NCBI GenBank assembly: GCA_963932465.1
Contig: OZ010792.1
Location: forward strand, 110,602,935-110,666,934
Length of the DNA stretch: 64,000 nt
Origin: Maratus speciosus
Taxonomy: Eukaryota > Arthropoda > Arachnida > Araneae > Salticidae
Direction of reading: 5' to 3'
Each line of letters begins with the position of its first letter. Position 1 is the stretch's first letter. Both the position numbers and the translations under genes were made by a program. The notes beneath the pieces are model-generated. The model made no database searches and had not been told where the DNA came from. It saw nothing but the letters and a program-made list of their open reading frames with translations. Below are positions 12,340 through 23,406 of the stretch, piece after piece.

Positions 12340-13690
12340 ATGATGAACAAGTAAGAAAAATCATGCGTTAAGCATAGATTATGAAACACTTTCCAACACT
12401 TCCTGAATGCTTTAACAAATCTTCGTTATTTAGGGAAATAAGGTATATAAGAGAACTAAGTAAACATTTTAGAAAACACATAAAACATTTGAAAAACTGA
12501 TTTCAGCAGTTACCGTTCATAGCAAATATGTATTCCAATTCTTTTGAACAGCCCTGTATTTGATATGTAGGTTGATATATGTACTATGTAATGGGGAAAT
12601 TTAGTTTAGCAAGAAAACACATAACAGATTGAAATTTCTCTTTCAGCAATTTATACTAATAGATGAAAACATACTTGTATACTTTTGTACAGCCCTGTAG
12701 TTAACTTAGTACCTTTGTTACATGCCACTACTTAGCTAAATTTTAATTCAAAGTAAAACACTCTTAAAACTACCGGAATCACATTTCCAGAAATTATCAT
12801 TTATAGACGACCATGTATCCAATTCTTCGCGAGACGCTGTATATCATTATATATATATATATATATATATGTTCTACAAACATTTCTTAGTAAACTAAAT
12901 GCAGATCAGCGTAAAAATGACTAACTCATTTAAAAATCACCTTTAAGCAATTTGCAATCATACCCAGTAACCATTACGAATTCTTTTGTGTAGCTCTGTA
13001 TAAAGATACAGCATTTATACACACCATATACAATACATAAATATATTGAAACATAACATATATAGTGTAGCACATAACATAATTAAAAATACATTTCCAG
13101 CAATCATCGCTACTGTACAGTACTTCGGATACAATATAGTAACTGAAATCATTTGTGTGTCTTTGTAAATGCTATGCACTTCGTATTATCCATGAAATAA
13201 GTCATAGTAAACCTCGGCGACGTATATCAATTTCATTATACATGAAATAATTTAACATAATTAAAATACGCCGGAAAGAATTCCCTCCACCCCTATATCA
13301 TTATATAACGGAATTCTTTTGTGTGGCCCTGTAAATGAATAATAACTATTTTTTTGCGCCGCATATTCTACAATAAATGCATATTTTAGTGCACTTGATA
13401 AATGCATATCAATTTTATTATGTTTGAAAGCATATGTGACATCATTGAAAATCATTTTAAACAATTTTTTCCCATAGGCCGTAATGTAACGGAAAACTTT
13501 TGACTGTCCATGTAAATGAACTAAAGATGCTACAAACTTCATTTGAAATAGGGTTCGTACTATGGTAGAGGTCACTAACATCCAAAAATTTCTGAACGAT
13601 CCGAGTATATTTACGGGAGTTAGAGCGCGTACGCGCGTACAGATGGACAGACAAACCCAAGTCATAAACACTTTTCAAATTTGTTGGAAA
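12340..13690. repeat. Degenerate tandem array, roughly 130-170-bp units
   Basis: Several diverged units each end in a motif like 'CTTTTGTGTGGCCCTGTA' (near 12545, 12690, 12825, 12985, 13155, 13320 and 13500). Each has a 'TTCCAGCAATNATC'-like stretch about 60 bases upstream. The last unit shares 'CCGTAATGTAACGGAAAAC' with the fragment near 5126-5150. Inverted CACTTTCCAACA motifs lie near both ends (12384 and 13684). Open frames here on the minus strand have no recognisable product. Confidence 0.55.
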
Positions 13691-14399
13691 GTGTTAAAAA
13701 TGGATAGAATCACTGACGTTAATCTCATATAAAGAGCGATTATCACTCGCACACAAAAGAAAACTAAAAATTTGCAACCCTTAACTATTTCTGTTTTCCC
13801 TTTATTCTGATCAAAATACCATTAAAACAACTTGAAATGGAATAAGTAATTTTTAAGAAAAAAAAAATATATTTCTATTTTTTCTATACGAGAATAAATA
13901 AAACTGCCAATTTCAGAAAGAGTGAACCGTAACGGGCACGGGCTCGGGCTCGGGCTGAGTCCGTCTCATCGCTAATATGGGGTGCTCAGAATCCTTATGA
14001 TCATTCCTAGGAATATCTCTGACTAGCACATTTTTTCTTATTTGATCGCAGACTCTCTGCGATTAAATTCGGCAAAAATTTCTATTTTGAAATATTAATG
14101 ATAAAGGGTTAAAAATTCCGCAAAAGATACTCGTCGCTTAAAACTAAATTAACTTAAGAAGATAATTTTAACTTGACTCAGAAAGTTTCTTTTATTTTAC
14201 AAAATATATTTAATGTTGTTTTTCTTTCGTGTTAGAAACTTGCAAATGATTTTTTCAATAACGTGAAATGAAGAGATTTGTGAACTTTACTAATTCTTGT
14301 GACGTTGCTATATTTAATCCAGTTCTGCTGAATATTTTGTTTGTTGCTGAATATTTTTCTTGTTTCATATTCTATAACCTTTTTAATAATAAAACAAAT

Positions 14400-14685
14400 C
14401 TTTGTCTTACTTCAAATAAAATCAAATTTCAAAGTAATTGCTTAAGAGGCGCAAAGGCAACATAGCGAAAAAGATTCCATGCCGGGTTTGGAACCCGGGT
14501 CATCAGTATGGCGCACTGACGTTCTACCGAGTAAACCACATGGAACGATACCTTGCCTGGAAAATTTCTCACTATTATATGTTGGCAAAGCTGGAAACGC
14601 AGCACAAGGTGAAATATTTATCGTGAGCCACCGACATGGGGCAAACACGAAACATAATTAAATCCAGCATCGATAAAAACTATAT
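14400..14685 (-). mobile_element. tRNA-derived SINE-like unit
   Basis: Contains a 71-nt cloverleaf on the minus strand at 14475-14545, with a perfect 7-bp acceptor stem, a 3-bp D stem, a 5-bp anticodon stem, a 5-bp T stem and a B-box-like loop. The anticodon loop has C where the invariant T33 should be, so a functional tRNA is unlikely. The flank 'CAAAGTAATTGCTTAAGAG' recurs near 14756 and, inverted, near 14950-14975. This defines the repeat family. Confidence 0.65.
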
Positions 14686-15038
14686 TAATACACGGAAAGT
14701 ATTCCAGAGAGAAACATTCGCCTTGCATACAATATTTCAAAGGAAAATCAAATTTCAAAGTAATTGCTTAAGAGGTGCAAAGGGCCAACCTAGTGAAAAA
14801 AATTTCATGCCGAGACTTGAACCTGGGCCATCAATATTATATTGATGGCCTTGATCATGATTATGTGTTGATTATATGACCCGGGCATGATTCCATGCCG
14901 GGTTCGAGTCCCGGCATAGAATCTTTTTCACTATGTTGGCCTTTACGTCTCTTAAGCAATTACTTTGAAATTTATTTTCATTTGAAATATTGTATGCAGG
15001 GCGAATGTTTCTCTCTGGAATATTTTCCATGTGTTAAT
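14685..15038. repeat. Foldback of the tRNA-derived repeat
   Basis: Two inverted arms of ~150 bp (14685-14835 and 14888-15038) carry the same tRNA-derived sequence head to head around a ~50-bp loop. Each arm has a T-arm-like segment. The right one reads GGTTCGAGTCCC (near 14900), a perfect RNA polymerase III B box on the plus strand. The A-box half is missing, so transcription is not assured. Confidence 0.65.
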
Positions 15039-16119
15039 ACAAATCTTTGTCTTTTAAACTTTTTTTTAAAATTTAGATTTTAAAAATATTTTTGCTACAT
15101 ATAATAAAAAGTATGTTTTATGTTGAAAATTCTATTTAATTTAGCTTTTCTTTCACCTGAAAATCTAACATAATATTTTTTGACCATTTGCATTGATTTA
15201 GGAAGTGTCTGAATTCTGATAGAGTTGCAATATTTTGTCGATTTCTTCAAGACAGTGCTTATGGTTTTAATGTTATTCATCAGTTCTTCATTTCATATTT
15301 TAAGTTTAATAAAAAGTATCTTTGATTTTGAAAATTTTATTTAACTTAAATTTTTTTATGTTAAAAACTTACATAAGATTTCTTAACCATTTTCAGAAAA
15401 TAGATTTGTGAAAGATCACAATTTTTATTGAATTGCAATATTTTATCAGTTTTTTTTTTTTAGATAATCTTTATTGTTTTAAATTAGTTTAACAGCTATC
15501 AATTGCAAATTTTAACTTTAATAAAAGTATCTTCGATTTTGAATGTTTTATTTAACGGAAAAATTTGCCGGCGATTTTTCGATAACGAGCTTGAAATAGT
15601 TGTACAAAAGTTGCTATAAATTGAAATCTATTCACAACCAATTTGCAATGGAACAATGTAATCTGGTGACTTCCTAGTTGCGTGGCAACTAGGGATTACA
15701 ATCCCGAGACTAATTTCCAATCTCGGGATTTCGGGATTGCTTAGATTCAATCCCGGGATCCCGGGATTTATGAAAATAAGAATTTTTTTTATATCATCAA
15801 TTTTTAAACTAACTAAATATATCATAATCTTGTAGAAAAGATAATTAAAGCAAAAGTACAGCCTAACTTACGTATGAAAATATACCGGTAAAATTTTTTG
15901 ACTTTAATTAACTATCGACAAGTATTATAAAAATTTTGTTTTTAAAGTCAATTCCTACTTAGGCCATCAAAGAAAAATTTAATATAATCCCTTAAGCTAA
16001 TATTAGTTTTTGTTGCATTAAAATATCTCAATTTGTTGATTTTCGGTAAGCAAGTAGGTTTACAATGGAAGTCTATGGGAATTTGGCGAAATATTAGAGA
16101 TATCGTCAAGTTGGCGTTA

Positions 16120-16205
16120 GTTTAGGCGACTCATTTTGGCCGCCAAATTTGGCGGTATATCGCCAAGTTGGCGACAAACTTGGCGGTGTTTGGCGACAGA
16201 ACAGG
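16120..16205. repeat. Clustered TTGGCG / CGCCAA palindromes
   Basis: A short region with repeated TTGGCG and CGCCAA words, including TTGGCGGTATATCGCCAA at about 16162-16179, a near-perfect palindrome. It lies in the left half of the hAT element, where subterminal transposase-binding repeats can occur. That role is inference. Confidence 0.45.
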
Positions 16206-17725
16206 GTCCCCCCTATGGTAACCCCTTATTGAAAATACTTTCATTGATCTTCAATAACCAATGGCCGCCATTTTGTTTCCTAACTAAAAACTAAAATTAA
16301 TTATGCAAATATAAATTAATGCAAAACTAAAATTAATTAATTAAAATTTAATTAATTAATTAATGTTTGAAAAAACTGTATTAACATCAATTCTCATCCA
16401 ATACAAGTTAAAAAAAAATTATTTCAACTTGATAGGATGAATAATGAGTATTTTATTAACGATTGAAAATTTGAACAAGATATACAAATATATAAATAAA
16501 TATATATATATAAATAAGTATAGGGAAGTGTGAACTAAAAGTAGGAATTGAAAAAGTATAGGATAAATTACAACAATTGAAAATTAAAACAAATATGCTG
16601 TTGATGTTCGATGTAACAAAAAACATGAAATGTCTATCTTTCATCTTGAAGATATTTCTTTATTTCCAGTTAAGTTTTTGAATGGCTTAATATTCACAAT
16701 ATTAAAAAATAATTAATATCACTAATTAAATTTTGAATTATTCTCGTAACCACGTAATTAAAGATTACAATTCTAGGATATCGTAAACGCAGGATTTTCC
16801 TTAACACAGAGATGAGAGCGCTCCAACCCAAATGACCGATTACTACCACCAAATTTTCCAAATTTTAATAGTATTTCTCGCCTTATTTAATGACAGAATT
16901 TCTGAGATATAATAAGGCAAAGAATACTAGTAAAATTTAGTGGTGAAAATCAACCATTTGTGTCGGAGCGCTTTCATTCCTGTTAACATGAAACTTTTTT
17001 TCCCCTTGAAATAAAAGAACTTTACACACACTTACATAATAAAAAATTACATAGCTGTATAGTTTAAATAATTTCTAAATAGAGATAGTTCTTAAAATTA
17101 AAAACATTGTATAATATAAAAAATTATTACATACCACGAGGGAAAAAAAAAAAGATTAGTTTGAATAGTTCATTGTTTCTTAACTGATCAGTTTTCCTTT
17201 GAAAATATGATCTAAGAAATATTAAGGTAAATAAAGTACCATCTCCAAGTCCCAGTTATGACAGCAACAATGTCTTTTCTTAGTGAAATGTCATTACTGG
17301 TTTAGACACTCTGTTAGCATTTCAATATAATTTTTTTGCTGTAAAAGATCCATGTATGCTCATAACGCCTAAATTCCAGAATTTGTTCAAATTGAAATTT
17401 CTTGAATGGGCATTAATATTCATAAATCGCTTGTTTGCAGCGTCAAAAAGTCAAACTAAATTTTTAAAAGTTTGTATTTTACTTGTAATTAACTCCTGTA
17501 TGATGGAACTAAAGTTCACAACACGATGTTGAATTGATACTGCAGATTTTGGTAAATCATTATAGCCTTTAGCTATCAGAAAAAGTCTTCAATTAATTAA
17601 AGTAATGAAAACTTTAAATAAGAAACCGTCTTTAGCTGCCATTTGCGATAAAATTAAACCCTGTGATTCCTTATCATTAATAAAATAACCCTCTATTTTC
17701 TGCTTTTTAGAAAGAAAAGTATCTT

Positions 17726-17970
17726 CTATGCAATCTTGACTTGTGGAAGGAACACAAGTTGATTAAATTCTTTCTGATCTTTAGTACCATGTTTCGTAGA
17801 TAAATGTATATGCAACCCCATAGTCAATCCACCTAATGTTTTAAGCATTGCGTTACATCTTTTACATTTATGGTTTTTCCATCTTTTGACGTTAAACAGT
17901 AGTACCATACTGATGATGTATCATTACTGTGAGTATCTTTCCTATGAGCTACAAAATCCTTTTCATTAGA
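17726..17970 (-). pseudogene. hAT transposase N-terminal fragment with BED zinc finger
   Basis: A 60-codon reading at 17726-17908 contains the pattern C-x2-C-x(n)-H-x4-H (KCKRCNAM ... HIHLSTKHG), characteristic of BED fingers that bind transposon ends. In a second frame just upstream, a methionine at about 17972 begins a short stretch ending in SSVWYY. That fits the usual beginning of the BED domain, with a frameshift between the two. No catalytic (RNase H-like) part is legible downstream. Orientation and position agree with the hAT element that encloses it. Confidence 0.65.
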
Positions 17971-18245
17971 CATGTTTAAAGTAAAATAGGTATAAAGGCA
18001 CGAAAAATAAAGAAGTTAGCACACAATAATAACTATGAAACACAGTGAACTGTAATTCGAAAATTAATTTTGTGATTCCCATTAGCTGTAACGATCTTGA
18101 TATTGTGTTGTAATGTGTTTCTAATTGTCATGTTAAATATTGTGTGTTAAATGTACTGTGACGTATATATATATCCAAGAAAATTGTAAACAATTATGCA
18201 ATCACATTAGGTGAAATGATCCTCATGTAATCACTACATACAGTC

Positions 18246-18490
18246 CAGTGGCGTGGCGTCCGGTCATCGCTGGATGCGGCGATGACCAAGCAATATTTTA
18301 AAACTCTTAATAAGCTTTTAAAACTCTACGATCCAGTTTTAGCAGAACATTTGGAGTTCATGTATAAGTGAAGGTAAGATTTAAAGTTTCTTTTTTGAAC
18401 ATTCAACCATTGAATTTTAGAGTTAATAATTTTTCACCACAAACTTAAATAATTGCGATGACCACCGAAAATTTTCACGCCACGCCACTG
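18246..18490. mobile_element. Small hAT MITE nested in the larger hAT element
   Basis: 245 bp with inverted ends CAGTGGCGTGGCGT / ACGCCACGCCACTG and a perfect 8-bp duplication ATACAGTC (18238-18245, 18491-18498). A second inverted pair, GCGATGACCA / TGCGATGACC, is present inside. No ORF. Confidence 0.85.
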
Positions 18491-18620
18491 ATACAGTCAT
18501 ATATCTCGATGTGAAATCTTCGGTTCGCCCAGAAAAATTGGGTAACCAATTGTGATTGTAATTGTAAATCTCACAGTAACCGAAATAAGTCTCAGCAGCT
18601 TGATCAGGGACCCGACGCTC

Positions 18621-18650
18621 CCTCCCAGACTCTGGTTGAGAGTCGGGAGG
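18621..18650. other. Strong GC-rich hairpin
   Basis: CCTCCC-A-GACTCT pairs with AGAGTCGGGAGG around a 5-base loop, giving 12 base pairs with one bulged A. It stands out in an AT-rich region and lies within a ~150-bp GC-richer block of unknown origin. Confidence 0.6.
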
Positions 18651-19088
18651 AGTGGATGTGGTCTACCCCTCGGGATTGCACTAACACTCTAAAGCGAAAG
18701 CTGAGTTCCCGAGGTGGTCATCGCTGTCATCGCTGTCGCTGTAACGATCGGCCTCCTAAACGCATCGAAATTAAAATAAACAAACGATTTCATTTTTCCT
18801 GACTAATAGCTGTGCGGGTAACATCTGTTTGCAAGTCAAACGATTTCCATGTTAAATGACTTAATCGCTTAGAAATATATGTAAGAAATACCGGAGATAT
18901 ATATCCTTTTTCAATGATATATAAATTTCATAAAAACTGATTTTCTTTCCAAAAGAGAAAGTCTGTAAATATATTTTTGAATTTCAGCTGAATATTGCTC
19001 CATTAAAAAGAAAGACAATCCGAAAATCCCAGGATTTTCGGGATTAAAAATTAAGCGGAATTCCGATATTGTAATCCCTAGTGGCAAC

Positions 19089-20040
19089 TTAACATCCTGT
19101 ATAGAGGTGATTCGTGTTGCAAGGGCATTAGGAAGCCTTTAAAAAATCATGTTTAAACGCGGCTGGTAGCCACGATGAGAAAATCAACTAAAAAGAGTTA
19201 AGAGAGAGTATGACAATAATTTAAGAACTTAGAGTACTTAAAGTTTACAAATGTAATAGAGAAAAAAAAGAAAAAAATTAAAGAAAAAAATCCCATTAAT
19301 TCCATTAGACAGGCGAAAAAGATACCGGGGGAAGCCCATGTTAAAGAAAAAAAAAAAAAAAAAAAAAAAAGAGACTCTTTTCAGAGACATTTTAATTTAA
19401 ACTTGTAATTTCATTTTTAATTAAAATTTTTTTGTAATTTTCATTTTAATTTAAACCTGTAAAAATGGCTATAAATATAGCCAGTTAACAATTAGAATTT
19501 TGTTTTTCTTTTTTTGAAATAGCTTCCCTTAAATTAGGCCTTATGTTTTCTTCTTTACTAAATTTATGGTAAGAACAATAATTTCTACTACCAATATATA
19601 CAAAACATGTCTTTATGTCTGCGGACGGTAATGTGTTAATTTAGCTTTTTAAATCTTAAATGGGATTTTTTAACCGTTTGCAACGAACAAGTTTAAGAAT
19701 TCTCTCAATTCTGACTCAGTTGCAATATTTTGTCGATTTCTTTTAAAATTTTTTTATTGTTTTAATTTTATTTATCACCCCATTTCGAATTGTACCTTTA
19801 ATAAAATATACTTGATTTTGAAAGTTTTATTTAAATTAGTCCTTTTTTTTTCATGTTAAATTTTTTTACCAGATTTTTTTTCTTTATCATTTGCAAAGAA
19901 TAGATTTATGAACGGTCGCAATCTATCAATTGATTTAAAATTTTCACTTTAATAAAAAAAAATAATTGATTTTTAAAGTTTTATTTCATTTAAGTATTAA
20001 GGTTTCTTTCACCTTAAAATCTTACAAATAAAGAAGAGAT
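19089..20040. repeat. Tandem array of ~200-bp monomers, right part, plus flank
   Basis: 19600-20040 holds three more monomers of the array at 14150-15660 (near 19665, 19820 and 19970). Between 19089 and 19600 lie an A-run (about 19349-19373) and a sequence 'GGGGGAAGCCCATG' (19328-19341) resembling the primer-binding-site junction at 52154-52166. Confidence 0.5.
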
Positions 20041-20585
20041 GAAAAAGAAATAAAGAAGCCACTATTTTCTTTGAAATTCTTCCATAAATTATTATTCTCG
20101 TGGTATTATTGTGAAAACTAGCTTGAATATTTCTTGTCTTACCGAAACTGAATACATTTGGGTAATCTTTGGCTGAAAAAGACCAATATACGAAAAAAAA
20201 AAAGTAAAAAAATATATAAACATAAAATTTAAAAATTTTCCGGTTACTAACATTTATACTTTAATAATAATTTTGCTATCAGTTACTGAATTCTTAAATC
20301 ATATAATCATGAAATGAGGAGTAAAATTGAAGAGTAGCAAAATATCGCTGGTTGAATGTGCCACACGAAGTGAAATGGTGAACGTTGAAAGTGTCAGTGG
20401 ATGCGCAGCGACTGGTGACCATTGCACAACTTGATCATGTTGTTATTGTTTACATCAATGAGATTATTACATCAATGAGAATATTGATGATTTTAAGAAA
20501 TGTGAAAACATATTAAATAAATAAATAAAATAAATGTTTACAGGTGATAATATTAGGTATTTAAACACTAAACGAAAGGAAGCTA

Positions 20586-21040
20586 CCGGGTGTCCCAAAA
20601 AAGGACTGACTGATTTTAAAATTCAATAACTTCCAAACGGTGACAGATATTAAAAAAATTCTTGCAGGAGGGTTATGCATAAAGTCAAATGTTTCATTAC
20701 AGTGATTTTCGATTTTAGTTCTAATTACAAACAATAGATGGCGCTGTAAGCAATAGATGCTAAATTCAGGCTCGATTTTTGGTACTTCGTGGCCCGGATA
20801 ATACATTTCCATCTCCTTTTTCTGCATGGAACAACAGAAAGGACCAAAAATTCAGCCTGTATTTAGCGACTATTGCTTACAGAGCCATCTATTGTTTGTA
20901 ATTCGAACTAAAATCGAAAATCACTGTAATGAAACATTTGACTTTATGCATAACCCTCCTGCAAGAATTTTTTTTAATATCTGTCACCGTTTGGAAGTTA
21001 TTGAATTTTAAAATCAGTCAGTCCTTTTTGGGACACCCGG
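20586..21040. mobile_element. Foldback MITE, CCGGGTGTCCCA ends, copy 1
   Basis: 455 bp, almost wholly palindromic: ~200-bp arms around a ~50-bp centre near 20800. The ends are CCGGGTGTCCCAAAAA and its reverse complement, with TA on both sides (20584-20585, 21041-21042). The arms include 'ATAGATGGCGCTGTAAGCAA'-type sequence. The open frames on both strands are mirror readings of the arms and not genes. TA targets suggest Tc1/mariner-type mobilisation. Confidence 0.85.
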
Positions 21041-21070
21041 TAGGTACATACATTTTAAAGCGTTGAACTA

Positions 21071-21521
21071 CCGGGTGTCCCAAAAAGGACTGACTGATTT
21101 TAAAATTCAATAACTTCCAAACGGTAACAGATATTAAAAAAATTCTTGCAGGAGGGTTATGCATAAAGTCAAAAGTTTTTTACAGTGATTTTCGATTTAG
21201 TTCAAATTACAAACAATAGGTGGCGCTGCGATCAATAGAGGCTAAATTCAGGCTCGATTTTTGGTACTTCGTGGCCCGGAAAATACATTTCCATCTCCTT
21301 TTTCTGCATGGAACATCAGAAAAGACCAAAAATCGAGCCTGTATTTAGCGACTATTGCTTACAGCGCCATCTATTGTTTGTAATTCGAACTAAAATCGAA
21401 AATCACTGTAATAAAACTTTTGACTTTATGCATAACCCTCCTGCAGGAATTTTTTTAATATCTGTCACCGTTTGGAAGTTATTGAATTTTAAAATCAGTC
21501 AGTCCTTTTTGGGACACCCGG
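21071..21521. mobile_element. Foldback MITE, CCGGGTGTCCCA ends, copy 2
   Basis: 451 bp with the same structure as the copy at 20586-21040 and TA on both sides (21069-21070, 21522-21523). Only 28 bp separates the two copies. They differ by scattered substitutions and small indels, mainly in the arms. Confidence 0.85.
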
Positions 21522-21523
21522 TA

Positions 21524-21881
21524 AGAGCCCAAAAGGAGTGAAGTGGAAAACGCTGTTAGTACCAGAAGTAGGAGTTTTCTTTTTCTCGCTCTCTTGAATT
21601 TTTTTTTTTTTTTTTTTTTACTTTTAGCGTTTTCCATTGTTAGTCCTCAAATTATTGACGTTTCATTATTAGAATATATTTTGTCACAAAGTTGTAAGTA
21701 AAAGGAAAAGAAAGGGAAAAAAAATAAGTTATAGCTTCATCAACAACAAATAAATTGTTCTAAAAATGCATTTAAGAAAGTTGAAGTCATCAAAATTTAA
21801 AAGATGTAATACTTACTAGCTTTAAAATAATTTTTTGTTTCATATTGAAAAATAAAAACTTAAAAGAATAAAAGAAATCTA

Positions 21882-21913
<32 letters not shown>

Positions 21914-22920
21914 CTTTGCGGTACGTTATGATAATATTAAAATGTTACTGATTGTTATCTATACCTATAGGAACGCTGTGAGGGCAAAAATTCTATCATT
22001 ATTGTAAAAAATAATTTAAAAAAATGGGGAAATAGTGTAAATAAAGTGAGAAACGATGTCTTATAAACTATCAAACATGACACATGGCAGCAAAAATAAA
22101 TAAATATATAAACAAATAAATAAATAAAAATAAAATAAATAAATAAATAAAATAATCGTAAATTATTAAATGTCATCTACATTTAAGTGACAGATTTCTA
22201 ATGAAATAGTTTATTTTATTTTATTTTGTTTTCATTTTAGCACATCTTTATAAACGAAGTGATTTAACAATTCTAATAACACTGAACTTTTAAAAGCATT
22301 TGCATTTATTTTTCATTGCTGTGCTCAATTGTGTAATTATATTAATGAGAATTTAAAAAAGAAATCGTTCACCTGCTAAAAGTTCGAAATTAGCATGTTT
22401 AGAAGAAGTAATAATAAAAGAAAAGAAATTCTTTTTAGAGAGATTAACCCTTTATGTACTGAATTGTGAAGTTATGAAAATTTTATCTTCTAAAGCCTTT
22501 TGCGTGAATTATTTAAACTACATTAGAAGATTTACATAATCATTTAATAAATTTTAGAAGGATTGAAGGATTTAAAAGTATTAATTAAATTTGAATTTAT
22601 AGGGATTTTGTGCAATATTTATAACGTCACTCAAATCTTTTATTTTAAATATTTTTCTTAGTATTTTGTAGAATTAGAAAATGTACAAATATAATATTCT
22701 TACAATAGAAATATTTCCGAATTGAACCCCCCCCCCCCCTCCTAAGTGATTTGTAAATTACTCGAAATGACATTTTCACAGCTCAAAGGTTATGCAGACG
22801 AGATATTTCAGTTCTCGTGTCATAATTTACACTGCAGTAAATACCGATTTGTTTTATTTAATGCATGCTAACTCGTAATATAGATCACCTTGTCGAGAAT
22901 ATGTTTGAGAACAAAACAGT
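21524..22920. other. AT-rich spacer with microsatellites
   Basis: No gene seen. It contains a T-run (21598-21619), an (AAT)n tract near 21884-21909, (AAAT)n-like tracts near 22090-22155, a TTTTA-type tract near 22210-22230 and a C-run near 22727-22739. Confidence 0.5.
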
Positions 22921-22924
22921 ACAG

Positions 22925-23110
22925 CGTATGTAGTGGCCAGCATGTACCCATCATTTAAATCCGATCGAGCATATCTGTAACACACGCGACCGACGCATTG
23001 CATTCCTCAGTCTACGTGTTCGGGACTTTGATATATCATTTTTTAAGAGACAATCCCTTAAACTCTTCTCGACAACCTCATCGCATACATTGAAAACAGA
23101 TATTCAAGAG
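22925..23110 (+). pseudogene. Tc1-type transposase, C-terminal remnant
   Basis: A reading frame with WPACTHHLNPIEHI (near 22930-22970) followed by a short helical tail matches the conserved WPxxSPDLNPIEHxW end of Tc1-family transposases. The last catalytic acidic residue region is only partly preserved. Frames shift further on, and upstream parts are not legible. No terminal repeats were assigned to it. Confidence 0.65.
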
Positions 23111-23406
23111 TATTTACTATTCGAGTGGGCCACACACCATATAAAAGTCCTTCATTCTCTTCAAACATATTTTTTTTTTTTGTCATTTAGATGTAGTCAA
23201 ATTCGTGCGGAACGTTTGTTTATGTTTTTGACATCATTTCAAGGAGTAAAAATTCCGATATAAGATATTTAGTGTTTTATTTTCTCTATTAATTTTAATC
23301 TATTCCGCACTTTCAATTTTATACCCATGGACGGCTGTCTTGCAGGTTTAATTAGCCATTTTTTAACAGTGTATATTATATTATTATGTATAGTGTATAC
23401 AGTATA

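Larger units (their letters stand above)
11009..13974. mobile_element. hAT-like element with decayed 8-bp target duplication
   Basis: The left end TAGAGATGAGTTCGGGCT matches the reverse complement of the right end (TAGCGATGAGACGGACTC) imperfectly. The 8 bases outside (ATACGGGT at 11001-11008, ATATGGGG at 13975-13982) agree at 6 of 8 positions, consistent with an old hAT duplication. The interior contains a pogo/Tc1-like MITE (11145-11841) and a degenerate tandem array (12340-13690). No transposase could be read. 11842-12340 shows nothing else. Confidence 0.5.
14150..15660. repeat. Tandem array of ~200-bp AT-rich monomers, left part
   Basis: Monomers recur near 14180, 15110, 15310 and 15530. 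They share 'TTTGAAAATTTTATTTAA' followed by 'TTAAAAACTTACA' and 'GTTGCAATATTTTGTC'. The array is interrupted by tRNA-derived repeats (about 14400-15060) and then by the hAT element at 15690. The same monomers resume at 19600-20040, so the hAT insertion split one array. Confidence 0.6.
15690..19080 (-). mobile_element. hAT element with perfect 8-bp target duplication
   Basis: Bounded by GTGGCAAC on both sides (15682-15689 and 19081-19088). The inverted ends are TAGGGATTACAATCCCGA and its counterpart, followed by subterminal copies of 'ATCCCGGGAT'-like palindromes. A BED zinc finger remnant lies on the minus strand at 17726-17970. The rest of the expected transposase is too decayed to read (AT-rich 16400-17700). 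The interior includes palindromic TTGGCG repeats (16125-16200), a nested hAT MITE (18246-18490) and a GC-richer block with a strong hairpin (18600-18720). It inserted into a ~200-bp tandem array. Confidence 0.85.

Noticed and set aside
14475..14545. Functional tRNA gene
   Set aside because: The cloverleaf is good, but C replaces T33 and the sequence is embedded in a repeat present three times nearby. A SINE-type head is more likely.
20561..21541. Small genes with repeated 'CLQRHLLFVIRTKIENHCN'-like peptide
   Set aside because: All are readings of the arms of the two foldback MITEs, on both strands.
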